Shown: positions 16,842-25,740, counted from the stretch's first letter. The stretch is 64,000 nucleotides of DNA from Aquabacter sp. L1I39 (GCF_017742835.1 NZ_CP072392.1:3431595-3495594); one strand, 5' to 3'. Made by a program: numbers and translations. Notes: generated from the letters alone by a model not told the origin.

Positions 16842-17977
16842 GTTGCGCGCTCCAGGACCAGCGAGACGTGGGAGGACAGCACGCCGCCATCGCCATGAAG
16901 CAGCGCCAGGGCGGCGTCCCTGGTGATCTGGCGGTCGCCGGCGCGGCTCAGCATCTGCAGGCGAGCCTCCACCAGGTGCGCCATGGCCCCGCCCACGCCG
17001 CAATGGCCGTAGCTCAGGAGCCCGCCATGGGTGTTGAGGGGCAGGGCCCCGTCGCTGTCGAAATGTCCGTCGCGGGCGAGCCGCCCGGACTGCCCGCGCG
17101 GGGCAAGGCCGATCTCCTCCAGGAGGATGGCAAGCGTGATGGTGAAGCTGTCATAGATCGCCGCATAGCCGATGTCGGAGAGCGAAATATCGGCCTCCGC
17201 CAAGGCCTTGGCGGTGCTCGCCTTGGCGCCGAAATGGGTCAGGCTCGGAGCGGCGGTGATATGCTGGTGGGTGTGGGCTTGGGCGGCACCGATCACCCGC
17301 ACCGCCGGGCCGCCGAGAGGCTCCCGGCTCACGATAAGCGCGGCTCCGCCGTCGGAGACGGGGCAGCAATCCAGGAACTTCAGTGGCGTGGCGATGGGCT
17401 TGGAGGCCATCACATCGGCCACCGTGACGGGCGTGCGCAACTGTGCGCCGGGATGGCGAACCGCGTTGCGGCGCATGAGAACGGAGAGTTCCGCCAGATC
17501 CTCTTCCCTCAGGCCGAATTCGTGCATGTATCGGGAGGCGACGAGGCCGTAATAGGCGGGAATGGTCGGCCCCAGCGGCACTTCGTAGATCGGGTGACCC
17601 ACCTGGGCGAGGGTCTGCACGGCTGCATCCCGGGTCTGGCCGGTGAGCCGGTTTTCGCCCGCCACCACCAGGATGTTGCGCGCCGCGCCCGATTGCACCA
17701 GCCGGTGAGCCAGCATCACCATGGCAAAGCCGGTGGCACCGCCCAATTGAATGGCATGGGCATAGTCCGGCGTCAGGCCGAAATGCTCGGCAAAGACGGT
17801 GGACAGCATGAGGTGAGGCAAGGTGGTGGAATAGCCGGTGATGAGGCCGTCAATGTCGGCGCGCACCAGTCCGGCATCGTCGAGGGCGGTCTGCGCGGCC
17901 TCGCTCATCAGCGCGAGCGTGTCGCAGCCCTCGCGCCGGCCGTAGGCGGTGTGGCCGGCGCCGGTGATAAAGCTCAT
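16838..17977 (-). CDS. Thiolase-like (SCP-x/Ltp2-type) protein lacking the nucleophilic Cys
   Basis: A 379-residue thiolase-superfamily protein. The usual active-site Cys position reads QLGGATG (residues 77-83), so the acyl-accepting Cys is absent. The C-terminal GHPxG motif reads GHCGVGG. Such proteins, when paired with DUF35, are known as retro-aldolases in steroid side-chain degradation rather than true thiolases. The stop overlaps the DUF35 start and the start overlaps the IclR stop, both as ATGA. I infer a thiolase-like aldolase acting on a CoA ester; an acyltransferase role cannot be excluded without structure or assay. Confidence 0.82.
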   Translation of the reverse strand: MSFITGAGHTAYGRREGCDTLALMSEAAQTALDDAGLVRADIDGLITGYSTTLPHLMLSTVFAEHFGLTPDYAHAIQLGGATGFAMVMLAHRLVQSGAARNILVVAGENRLTGQTRDAAVQTLAQVGHPIYEVPLGPTIPAYYGLVASRYMHEFGLREEDLAELSVLMRRNAVRHPGAQLRTPVTVADVMASKPIATPLKFLDCCPVSDGGAALIVSREPLGGPAVRVIGAAQAHTHQHITAAPSLTHFGAKASTAKALAEADISLSDIGYAAIYDSFTITLAILLEEIGLAPRGQSGRLARDGHFDSDGALPLNTHGGLLSYGHCGVGGAMAHLVEARLQMLSRAGDRQITRDAALALLHGDGGVLSSHVSLVLERAT

Positions 17978-18834
17978 GAGGTGGATTTCCTGCGTTTTCC
18001 GGCGACAGGCGGCGTCGCCATGCCAGACATCAATTCCCGTTTCATCAGGTCCGCTTCCCGCTGGAGGGCCTGGGCGAGCGCCTCCTCGCGGTCGCGGATG
18101 CGCTCGGTGAGGCCAGCAATGGAGAGGGCCGCGATGGGCCGGCCATGGGCATCGAAGACCGGCACGCCGATGGCGCCCATCTTGTCGATGACGAAGTCGA
18201 GCAGCATCACATAGCCGCGTCGGCGGGCGGTGGCGGCCTCGTCCTTCAGGCGCTCGATGGAGACCTGCGGATAGGGCAGGAGCCTTGGTGCCAGGACGTC
18301 GAGCACCGCTTCGGCCTCCCGGTCCGGCAGGTAGGCGAGAAGCGCCATGCTGCCGGCGCCGACGCCAAGGGGGCGCCGGCTGCCAATGTTCAAGTAATTG
18401 GCACGGATGGGAAACGAGCCCTCCTGCCGCTCCACGCAGACGGATTCGACGCCACTGCGGATGGACAGGAGCGCCGTGTCGCCCGAATGCTCCGCCAGTC
18501 GCACAAGGCTCGCCCGCGCCAGCTCGCGCACGTCGTCCGAGCGCTTCTGCGAGGCGGAGAAGGCCAAGGCCTCCTGGCCGGGTACATAGCCTTTTCCGTC
18601 CGGCGTGCGCTGAACGAAATTCTCCTGCACCAGCGTGTCAAGGATGCGCAGCGCGGTCACCTTGTTGAGCCCCGCGGAGGCGGCAAGCTCGGTGAGGCGC
18701 TGGGGCGCATGTGCGCCGAGCGCACGCAGCAGCGCGCACACCTTCTGGATGGAATTGCTGTCGTTCTGCGCACCCGCCGCGCGGGGGGCGCGGGCGGGCG
18801 ACAGGGGCTTGGCCTCGGCCGTGTTCAGGGGCAT
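17974..18834 (-). CDS. IclR family transcriptional regulator
   Basis: A 286-residue IclR-type regulator. An N-terminal helix-turn-helix (QRLTELAASAGLNKVTALRI) is followed by the C-terminal effector domain (RRPLGVGAGSMALLAYL). The start MPLNTAEAKP is next to the stop of the ABC ATPase gene; the longer open frame overlaps that gene. It is inside the run from the LIV importer to the thiolase-like gene and overlaps the latter by ATGA, so it likely regulates this cluster, perhaps through the palindrome at 23569-23585. Confidence 0.88.
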   Translation of the reverse strand: MPLNTAEAKPLSPARAPRAAGAQNDSNSIQKVCALLRALGAHAPQRLTELAASAGLNKVTALRILDTLVQENFVQRTPDGKGYVPGQEALAFSASQKRSDDVRELARASLVRLAEHSGDTALLSIRSGVESVCVERQEGSFPIRANYLNIGSRRPLGVGAGSMALLAYLPDREAEAVLDVLAPRLLPYPQVSIERLKDEAATARRRGYVMLLDFVIDKMGAIGVPVFDAHGRPIAALSIAGLTERIRDREEALAQALQREADLMKRELMSGMATPPVAGKRRKSTS

Positions 18835-18835
18835 G

Positions 18836-19576
18836 TCAGTCGACCTCGACGCCGCCGAGATAGACGCGGCGCAGGAGGGCGCTGTCCTGCAGTTCGGCGG
18901 CACTGCCCGCGCCACCGATGCGTCCTGTCTCAAGCAGATAGCCGAAGGAAGCGTGGCGCAGGGCCTTTTCCACCAATTGCTCCACCAGCAGCACGGCAAT
19001 GCCGGTGCGGCAAAGGGCGCTCGCCACATCAAGGATGCGGTCCACCACAAGGGGCGCGAGGCCGCCCGAGGGTTCGTCTAGGATCAGCAGTGCCGGCTTG
19101 GCCGCCATGCCCTGGCCCACGGCGAGGATCTGCTGCTGGCCGCCGGATAGCCGCGAGGCCTGCTGGTGGCGCCGCTCCGCCAGCTCCGGGAAGGTCTCGT
19201 AGATGGGTTCCAGCACCGCGCGGTCGGTGATCGCGCCGGAATAGGCGCCGATGAGGAGATTGTCCTCTACCGAGAGCGAGGTGAAGACGCGGTGCCCTTC
19301 CAGAACCTGCACCATCCCTGCCCGTACGATGTCACGCGCACTGGCGCGGGTGACGTTGACGCCCGCGAAGGTCACCGTGCCGGCGCGCTTGGGGATGAGC
19401 CCGGATATGGCGTGCAGGATGGTGCTCTTGCCAGCGCCGTTGCGGCCCAGCAGCACCACGAACTCCCCCCGCTGCACGGTGAAGGAGACCCCGTGCACCA
19501 CCTCGGCCTTGCCATAGGCCACATGGAGGTTGTCCACCTCGAGAAGCGGCGTGCCGGGACGATTGGCGGCGAGCAT
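18836..19576 (-). CDS. LIV-type ABC transporter ATP-binding protein (LivF-like)
   Basis: A 246-residue ATPase with Walker A (GRNGAGKST), signature LSGGQQQILAVG and Walker B LLILDEPSGGLAP, the LivF pattern. It begins two bases after the LivG-like stop. With LivG-, LivM- and LivH-like proteins and the binding protein at 22206 it forms a complete branched-chain-amino-acid type importer. Many such importers carry aromatic acids, amides or other carboxylates, so the family name does not fix the substrate. Confidence 0.92.
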   Translation of the reverse strand: MLAANRPGTPLLEVDNLHVAYGKAEVVHGVSFTVQRGEFVVLLGRNGAGKSTILHAISGLIPKRAGTVTFAGVNVTRASARDIVRAGMVQVLEGHRVFTSLSVEDNLLIGAYSGAITDRAVLEPIYETFPELAERRHQQASRLSGGQQQILAVGQGMAAKPALLILDEPSGGLAPLVVDRILDVASALCRTGIAVLLVEQLVEKALRHASFGYLLETGRIGGAGSAAELQDSALLRRVYLGGVEVD

Positions 19577-19578
19577 GG

Positions 19579-20334
19579 TCAGGCTCCCAGATAGACGCGG
19601 ACCACGTCCGCATCGGTGCGGACTTCGTCGGGCGTGCCGTGCTTGATGATGCGGCCGCGATCGAGCGTGGTGACGCGGTCGCAAATGCGGAACACGAAGT
19701 CGGTATGGTGTTCCACCAGCAGGATCCCCACGCCGCTGTCGCGCACCACGGCGAGGATGCGGCGCAGATGGTCGATCTCCGCCCCGGTCAGGCCGCCCGC
19801 CGGCTCGTCCAGGAGCAGGAAGCGCGGCCGCAAAACGAGCGCGCGGGCAATCTCCAGGAACCGCTGCTCGGCATGCTCCAGGAGGTTGGCGCGGCGCTCG
19901 ATCACCCGCCCGAGCCCGACGCCATGCAGGAGTTCGGTGGCGCGGGCACGCATCTCCCGCTCCTCCCGGCCCGAGCGGGACAAGGCCAGGGCGGTGGCGA
20001 TGAAGCCCGAGGTCACGTCCCGCCAGCCGCCCAGCATGGCATTGTCCAAGACGGTCAAGGAGCCGAGCAAACGCGGCTTCTGGAAGGTGCGGGCAATGCC
20101 AAGGCGCGGGCGCTTCTGCACCGGCTGCCCGCCGAGGCTTGCCCCATCCAGTACGATGTCGCCGGCATCGGGGCGATAGTAGCCGCACAGCAGGTTGAGC
20201 AGCGTGGTCTTGCCCGATCCATTGGGGCCGATAAGGCCATGGACCTCGCCGCCCTTCAGGTCCAGCGAGACATGGTCGAGCGCCACCACGCCGCCGAAAT
20301 GCTTGCCCACATCGCGGGCGAGAAGTCCGGTCAT
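19579..20334 (-). CDS. LIV-type ABC transporter ATP-binding protein (LivG-like) with a degenerate signature
   Basis: A 251-residue ATPase with Walker A (GPNGSGKTT) and Walker B (FLLLDEPAGGL) and the C-terminal LivG extension. The ABC signature, normally close to YGQQRRLEIARAL in LivG, reads LEHAEQRFLEIARAL: the conserved Gly is missing, although the rest of the helix is intact. The partner LivF-like protein has a normal signature, so one of the two ATP sites may be weak. The start overlaps the LivM stop (ATGA). Confidence 0.9.
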   Translation of the reverse strand: MTGLLARDVGKHFGGVVALDHVSLDLKGGEVHGLIGPNGSGKTTLLNLLCGYYRPDAGDIVLDGASLGGQPVQKRPRLGIARTFQKPRLLGSLTVLDNAMLGGWRDVTSGFIATALALSRSGREEREMRARATELLHGVGLGRVIERRANLLEHAEQRFLEIARALVLRPRFLLLDEPAGGLTGAEIDHLRRILAVVRDSGVGILLVEHHTDFVFRICDRVTTLDRGRIIKHGTPDEVRTDADVVRVYLGA

Positions 20335-21338
20335 GGCACACCTGCCTTCCCGTCGAGGGCGCGGGAGAGGCGGGGCAGGTCAGGCTCGATGGCGAAGCTC
20401 TCCTGCGCGTTGTGTCGGCCGAACGAGATGATGCGCTCCAGCAGGCGGCCAATGCCGTCCGGCACCAGCAGCACCACCAGAAGCAAGGTCAGGCCGTAGA
20501 AGAAGTGGCCGAGCTTGGCCAGCGGCGCGACCAGTTCCGGCAAGGCGGTGAGGATCACCACGCCCACGAAGGGACCGATGATGCTGCCGCGCCCGCCAAT
20601 GATGATGCAGACGAAGAAGAAAAGGCCCATTTCGAAGACGAAGGTGTCTGGCGTGATGTAGCTCTGCAACGACGCGAAGAGGGCGCCTGCCACCCCGGCG
20701 GTGACGCCGGAGAAGATGAAGACGGTGAGCTTCAGCCGGAAGATGCCGATGCCCAGCGAAGCCGCCGCCACCTCGCTGTCGCGCACCGCGATGAGGGCAC
20801 GCCCCCACATGCGGCTTGCCACGTTCCAGGTGAGCCAGCTGACAAGGATGCCGACGATGAGCACCAGCCAATATTGCCCCCAGGGCGTGTCGAAGGGCGC
20901 CGAGAAGAAGGGCACGGACAGGCCCGTGCCGCCGCCGGTGAGGTCGCCGTGCGCCAGCGTCATCTCGGCGACAATGAGCGCAAAGGCCATGGTGGCCATG
21001 GCGAAATAGAAGCCGGGCAGGCGGAGCGAGGGCAGGCCCAGGAGTGCGCCCGCAAAGCCGCCCAGGGCGCCGCAAGCCAGCATGGCCAGTTCCGGGTTCC
21101 AGCCCAGGGAGCCGGCGAGAATGGCGAAGGCATAGGCACCGACCGCCAACAGGCCCACATGGCCGATGGAGAGCTGGCCGGCATAGCCGACCACCAAATT
21201 GAGGCCGGACACCAGCACCCAATAGGCGCCGATCAGCGCCGCCAGATGGAGCTGATAGAGGTCCGAGGTCCAAAAGGGCAGGGCCGCCAGCACAGCGATG
21301 CCGCCCACAAGCGCGGGGAGGCGAAGGGAGGCATGCAT
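20331..21338 (-). CDS. LIV-type ABC transporter permease (LivM-like)
   Basis: A 335-residue membrane protein with eight to ten hydrophobic segments and LivM landmarks GYAGQLSIGHVGLLAVGAY and GGRGSIIGPFVGV. The ATG at 21338 shares one base with the LivH stop (TGATG). It forms the channel with the LivH-like protein. The longer open frame upstream belongs to the overlapping LivH gene and is not coding. Confidence 0.93.
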   Translation of the reverse strand: MHASLRLPALVGGIAVLAALPFWTSDLYQLHLAALIGAYWVLVSGLNLVVGYAGQLSIGHVGLLAVGAYAFAILAGSLGWNPELAMLACGALGGFAGALLGLPSLRLPGFYFAMATMAFALIVAEMTLAHGDLTGGGTGLSVPFFSAPFDTPWGQYWLVLIVGILVSWLTWNVASRMWGRALIAVRDSEVAAASLGIGIFRLKLTVFIFSGVTAGVAGALFASLQSYITPDTFVFEMGLFFFVCIIIGGRGSIIGPFVGVVILTALPELVAPLAKLGHFFYGLTLLLVVLLVPDGIGRLLERIISFGRHNAQESFAIEPDLPRLSRALDGKAGVP

Positions 21339-22198
21339 CACACCGGCCTCACGCGCTTGGCGCCGAGGAGGCCCTCGGGACGCACGATCAGGACCAGAAG
21401 CAGAAGGCCCACTGCGATGGTCTGCTGGTATTCGCCACCGAAGAAATAGGTCGCGAAGGCACCCAGCAGCCCCAGCGCAATGCCGCCGAACAAGGCCCCC
21501 AGATTGCTGCCAAGGCCCCCCACGGCAAGGGCGATGAAGCCGTTTAGCGTCAAGGTCAGGCCGAGGGCGAAATAGGCGAAGGTGAGCTGCCCGGCGGCAA
21601 AGCCCGCAAGGCCGCCAATGATGCCGGCCAGCGCATAGGAGAGGGCGCGCACCCGGTCCGTGGCGATCCCACGGGCGCGGGCAGCGAAGGCATCCTCCGA
21701 GGTGGCGATGAAGAGCTTGCCCCACAGGGTGCGCCGGTAGAACAGCTCCAATGCCGCCACCAGGATCAGCACCAAAGCGATGGGGAGCCAATATTTCTGG
21801 TCGAGGACCCCGGCCGAGAAGTCCTGTGGGAAGAGGCGCGGGAAGGGGCGGGGCTCGGTGCCCCACCACAGGCCCACCGCCTGCTGCACCATTGTGGCGA
21901 GCGCCAGGGTTGAGAGCAGCCACAAATGCTCGTCGGAGAGCGCGAGCACGCGCCGCACGGCGATGACCTCGGTGAGCAGCCCGAACACCGCGCCGAGGAC
22001 GATGACGCCCAGCAGCGCGAGCCAGATCGGCCAGCCAAGGCCGGTGATGAACCAGGCGCCGAAGACGCCGCCCAGCATGCACAATTGCCCGGTGGAGACG
22101 CTCAGCACCTTGGAGGTGGAGAACATCACATTGTAGGCGAGGGCGACCGATGCGTAGAGCGCGCCGATCGCAAGCCCGGAGACGATCACGGCCAGCAT
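21338..22198 (-). CDS. LIV-type ABC transporter permease (LivH-like)
   Basis: A 286-residue hydrophobic permease of the LivH family (GLAIGALYASVALAYNVMF at the N-terminus, GGLGSNLGALFGGIALGLL in the second half, IVRPEGLLG at the C-terminus). It starts seven bases after the stop of the binding protein gene, so the operon order is binding protein, LivH, LivM, LivG, LivF, IclR, thiolase-like, DUF35, acyl-CoA synthetase, Bug protein. Confidence 0.93.
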   Translation of the reverse strand: MLAVIVSGLAIGALYASVALAYNVMFSTSKVLSVSTGQLCMLGGVFGAWFITGLGWPIWLALLGVIVLGAVFGLLTEVIAVRRVLALSDEHLWLLSTLALATMVQQAVGLWWGTEPRPFPRLFPQDFSAGVLDQKYWLPIALVLILVAALELFYRRTLWGKLFIATSEDAFAARARGIATDRVRALSYALAGIIGGLAGFAAGQLTFAYFALGLTLTLNGFIALAVGGLGSNLGALFGGIALGLLGAFATYFFGGEYQQTIAVGLLLLVLIVRPEGLLGAKRVRPV

Positions 22199-22205
22199 GG
22201 TCTGA

Positions 22206-23381
22206 TCACTTCATCGGGGCGGCGTCGTAGCAGCCGTCCTTGAAGCTGTCGGCCACATTGGCGACGATGTTGCTGTCGGGGAACCCGTTATGGTTCTCCG
22301 GCGACCAGGAGTAGGTGGCGTAGACGCCGGGCAGGTTCTTGGTGCCTTCGAGGGCTGTCTTGATCTTTGCGGGCTCGAGCGAATTGGCCGTCTTGGCGGC
22401 ATGCTCGATGATCTTGACCGTGTCGTAGCCGAGCGCCACCCACCAGAAGGTAAAGTCGATCTTGCCGCCGAACTCGGGCTTGATCTTGTCGATCAGGGCC
22501 TGGGTGCGCGGCGGCAGCTTGCCGTCCACGAAGGTGGTGCTGGTATAGCCGGCCGCAAACGCATTCTTCCAGTATGCCGGCTTGTTCAGCAGGCCCTTGA
22601 TGGGCAGCGCCATGATGGCGGGATGACCAACAACGGGCACGTCCCAGCCCATGTCGCCGCGGGTGTTGAGGATGCGCGCCATCAGGCCGGTGGCGGCGGT
22701 CCAGGGCATCACTACGTCAGCCCCTGCCGCTTTGGCCTTGGTCATTTCGTCGGTGAGGTCGGTCTTATTGGGATCGACGAGGACGGAATAAACCGGCTTG
22801 ATGCCCTGTTTCTCCAGGAGGGCAGCGGCGGTTTTGGCGCTCGACGTGCCGTAGCCGGACGTGTCGCCAATGACGGCGACCTTCTTCTTCCTCAACACGT
22901 CGATGGCGTACATATTGCCGCCCTCGATCCATTGTGTATTCGTGTTGATCGCGCGGAAGGCCAGCGGATACTTCTTCGGGTCGATCAACTCGTCGATGGA
23001 ACCAATGACGATGTTAGGAATGCCCGCGCGCGCCACGATGGGAATGGTGGCGAGCGACTCGCCCGAATTGACGGGGCCGATAACGAACTGAACCTTGTCG
23101 CTGAACACCAGCTGCTGGGCGAGGTTGACCGCTTTGGTCGGGTCGCCCGCCGTGTCGCGGGTCAGAAGCTCGATCTTCTTGCCCAGGATGCCGCCGGACT
23201 TGTTGATCTCCTCGACGGCAAATTGCACGCCCTGGTTTTCCGCGATGGCGGCGGACGAAAGCGGACCGGTCAGCGAAGACAGCCAGCCGATCTTGATTGT
23301 TTCCTGAGCCTGAGCAGAAAAAGGCAAAGCAAAGATCATCGCGCCGATGAAAAAGGCGCGTGAGCGTGAAAGCACGCACAT
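22206..23381 (-). CDS. LIV-type ABC transporter substrate-binding protein
   Basis: A 391-residue Peripla_BP_6-type binding protein with a Sec signal (RAFFIGAMIFALPFSAQA, cut before QETIKIG). Mature landmarks are IGWLSSLTGPLSSAAIAENQ and GPVNSGESLATIP. GGGAGGAAC lies six bases upstream of the ATG at 23381; the longer open frame reaches into the divergent lactonase gene and is rejected. It heads the minus-strand operon and defines the periplasmic ligand site of the importer. Confidence 0.93.
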   Translation of the reverse strand: MCVLSRSRAFFIGAMIFALPFSAQAQETIKIGWLSSLTGPLSSAAIAENQGVQFAVEEINKSGGILGKKIELLTRDTAGDPTKAVNLAQQLVFSDKVQFVIGPVNSGESLATIPIVARAGIPNIVIGSIDELIDPKKYPLAFRAINTNTQWIEGGNMYAIDVLRKKKVAVIGDTSGYGTSSAKTAAALLEKQGIKPVYSVLVDPNKTDLTDEMTKAKAAGADVVMPWTAATGLMARILNTRGDMGWDVPVVGHPAIMALPIKGLLNKPAYWKNAFAAGYTSTTFVDGKLPPRTQALIDKIKPEFGGKIDFTFWWVALGYDTVKIIEHAAKTANSLEPAKIKTALEGTKNLPGVYATYSWSPENHNGFPDSNIVANVADSFKDGCYDAAPMK

Positions 23382-23568
23382 TGGATGTTCCTCCCGACCG
23401 AGTCCTTTGTGGATCTTCTGTCCACTCGACGTTACGGCGCACCCGATTTCTGTCAAACGAAAATTCGGCATGCAGGAACAAAATTCGCGTGTTAGTGTGG
23501 AAAATCGCCAAATAGAGCGATTTTTGTTCCGTATAGCAGAACACAATAATGCAAACGCGAAGGGGTTT

Positions 23569-23585
23569 GTTTCGTTCAACGAAAC
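23569..23585. promoter_or_regulatory. 17-bp palindrome, candidate IclR operator
   Basis: GTTTCGTT-C-AACGAAAC is a perfect 8+8 palindrome around one base, in the AT-rich 298-base gap between the divergent binding-protein and lactonase genes. The size suits an IclR-family operator, and an IclR gene is in the same cluster. Upstream, GGAACAAAA (23475-23483) and TTTTGTTCC (23522-23530) form a second inverted pair. Confidence 0.5.
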
Positions 23586-23679
23586 TCTTCGCATCTGCAA
23601 GATGCTTCCCAGTCGGCGCAGGGATGCTTCTCGGGTAGCGGGAACATCTTGGCCGGCAAAGAGGCGTGGGAGGAGGCGT

Positions 23680-24612
23680 ATGCGCGTGGAAATCAAGGAT
23701 GTGGCGACGGGATTGCGCTTTCCGGAGGGTCCGGTGGCCCTTCCGGACGGTTCTGTACTGGTGGTGCAGATCGCGGCGGGGACGCTGGATCGTGTGCATC
23801 CGGACGGCAGCATCGAGACGGTGGCGCGGCTTGGCGGCGGGCCGAATGGCGCGGCCATCGGGCCGGATGGGCATTGCTATGTCTGCAACAATGGCGGCTT
23901 TCGCTGGACCCCGGAGGGGGACGAAACCGGGCTTCGCCCCATCGGCCAGGCGCAGGACTATTCCGGCGGTCGTATCGAGCGGGTGGACCTCGCCACGGGC
24001 GAAGTTGCGTGCCTCTATCGCGAGACCGAGAAGGGACCGCTGAAGGGGCCGAACGACATCGTGTTCGACGGCCAGGGCGGCTTCTATTTCACCGATCTCG
24101 GCAAGACGCGCGACCGCGAGCACGACCGGGGCGCGGTGTATTATGCGCGGGCGGACGGGAGCCATATCCACGAACTGGCCTTCCCCCTCTTCACGCCCAA
24201 CGGCATCGGTCTGTCCCCGGACGGAACCGTGCTCTATGTGGCCGAGACGGAGACGGCGCGGCTGTGGGCCTTCGACCTGGATGGGCCAGGCATCATCCGC
24301 CGCGCGCCCTGGCCTTCTCCCCATGGCGGGCGTCTGGTGATCGGGCTCGGCGGCTACCAGCGCTTCGATTCCCTCGCCGTGGAGGCGAATGGCAATATCT
24401 GCGTCGCCACCCTGGTGACCGGTGCGATCTCGGTGATTTCGCCAGAGGGGCAATTGGTACGCTCAGTGCCGTTTCCCGAGCGCTGGGTCACAAATATCTG
24501 CTTTGGCGGGGCGGATCTGCACACCGCCTATGTGACCTTGTCCAGCACGGGCCGCCTCGTCAGCCTGCCCTGGCCGGAGCCAGGTCTGCCCCTCGCTCAT
24601 CTCAACGTCTGA
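23680..24612 (+). CDS. SMP-30/gluconolactonase family protein
   Basis: A 310-residue six-bladed beta-propeller of the SMP-30/gluconolactonase/LRE family. Landmarks are FPEGPVALPDGSVLVV at the N-terminus, GPNGAAIGPDGHCYVCNNGG, KGPNDIVFDGQGGFYFTD (metal-site Asn and Asp) and PNGIGLSPDG. The family hydrolyses lactones with a divalent metal. GGGAGGAGG precedes the ATG. It is divergent from the LIV operon and followed by a PRISE-like reductase, suggesting a lactone intermediate in the pathway of this cluster. Confidence 0.88.
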   Translation: MRVEIKDVATGLRFPEGPVALPDGSVLVVQIAAGTLDRVHPDGSIETVARLGGGPNGAAIGPDGHCYVCNNGGFRWTPEGDETGLRPIGQAQDYSGGRIERVDLATGEVACLYRETEKGPLKGPNDIVFDGQGGFYFTDLGKTRDREHDRGAVYYARADGSHIHELAFPLFTPNGIGLSPDGTVLYVAETETARLWAFDLDGPGIIRRAPWPSPHGGRLVIGLGGYQRFDSLAVEANGNICVATLVTGAISVISPEGQLVRSVPFPERWVTNICFGGADLHTAYVTLSSTGRLVSLPWPEPGLPLAHLNV

Positions 24613-24650
24613 ACCGACGCCCTGGCAAGAACATCATCATTGGAGGAGAC

Positions 24651-25700
24651 ATGAAGCACGCTCTCGTGGTCGGCGGCCTTGGCGTGGCTGGCGCCGGCAT
24701 TGTCCGTGCCTTGTCGGAACAACCGGACTGGAAGATCACCATCGCCTCGCGCCGGCAGCTGGATGGCGGCACCGTGCCTTGCGTGTCCGTCGACCTCCTG
24801 GATAAGGCGGATGCGGAGGAAAAGCTCGCCGGGCTGAGCGATGTCAGCCACATCTTCTACACCGCCTACCAGGAGCGCCCCACCTTTGCCGAGGAAGTGG
24901 CGCCCAACCTCGCCATGCTGGTGAATGTGGTGGAAGCGGTGGAGGGCGCATCGCCGGTGCTGGAGCATGTGAGCCTGATGCAGGGCACCAAGGCCTATGG
25001 CACGCATCTGGGCCCTTACCCGACCCCCGCGCGGGAGAGCGACCCGCGCCACATGCCGCCCAATTTCTATTACGATCAGGAGGATTACCTGCGCGCCCGC
25101 GCGCCGAAGGCCCGCTGGTCCTGGTCGGCGCTGCGCCCGCGCACCATCTATGGGCATGCGGTCAACAGCCCCATGAACATGACCTCGGTTATTGGCATCT
25201 ATGCGGCCATGTCCAAGGAGTTCGGCCTGCCGCTGCGATTTCCGGGCACCGAGGCGTGCTATCGCACCATCCAGCAGACGGTGGACACCGACCTCCTGGG
25301 GAAGGCGGCGGTGTGGGCGGCGACCACGCCAAAATGCGCCGGCGAGGTGTTCAACGTCACCAATGGCGGGCTCTTTCGCTGGGAGCAGATGTGGCCGCGC
25401 ATCGCACGGATGTTCGACATGCCCTGCGGGCCGGTGATGACCATCCGTCTCGCCGCCGTGATGGCGGACAAGGAGCCGCTCTGGAACCGCATGGTGGAAA
25501 AATACGGCCTCGTGCCCCGCAGCTATCATCAGGCGGTGGCGTGGGCCTTCGGCGATTTCCAGTGGCACATGGACTATGACAGTCTCGTGGAGACCACCAA
25601 GATCCGCCGCTTTGGCTTCCATGAGATTGTCGATGACGAGGAGATGTTTGCCCGCCAGATCCGCGAAATGAAGGAGATGCGGCTCATCCCCGTCGATTGA
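24651..25700 (+). CDS. PRISE-like NAD(P)-dependent reductase (SDR superfamily)
   Basis: A 349-residue Rossmann protein (ALVVGGLGVAGAGIV; SRRQ for cofactor 2'-phosphate) resembling the progesterone 5-beta-reductase/iridoid synthase (PRISE) group. The Lys-bearing LMQGTKAYGTH and Tyr-bearing NFYYDQEDYL match the group's catalytic Lys and Tyr. PRISE enzymes reduce the C=C bond of enones. GGAGGAG precedes the ATG. It follows the lactonase by 38 bases and ends at a terminator. Substrate unknown; an enone or cyclic ketone fits the neighbours. Confidence 0.82.
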   Translation: MKHALVVGGLGVAGAGIVRALSEQPDWKITIASRRQLDGGTVPCVSVDLLDKADAEEKLAGLSDVSHIFYTAYQERPTFAEEVAPNLAMLVNVVEAVEGASPVLEHVSLMQGTKAYGTHLGPYPTPARESDPRHMPPNFYYDQEDYLRARAPKARWSWSALRPRTIYGHAVNSPMNMTSVIGIYAAMSKEFGLPLRFPGTEACYRTIQQTVDTDLLGKAAVWAATTPKCAGEVFNVTNGGLFRWEQMWPRIARMFDMPCGPVMTIRLAAVMADKEPLWNRMVEKYGLVPRSYHQAVAWAFGDFQWHMDYDSLVETTKIRRFGFHEIVDDEEMFARQIREMKEMRLIPVD

Positions 25701-25705
25701 CTGTG

Positions 25706-25740
25706 CTGGGGCGCGGGAGGACCCGCGCCTCAGCTTGCTT
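25706..25740 (+). terminator. Rho-independent terminator after the PRISE-like gene
   Basis: CTGGGGCGCGGG (25706-25717) pairs with CCCGCGCCTCAG (25722-25733), one G-T wobble, around the loop AGGA, and is followed by CTTGCTTTT. It begins five bases after the reductase stop and runs into the 3' end of the convergent regulator gene. Confidence 0.6.

Noticed and set aside
16838..17977. Calling this gene an acetyl-CoA acetyltransferase
   Set aside because: The nucleophilic Cys is absent and the gene is coupled to DUF35, so the usual thiolase label would mislead.
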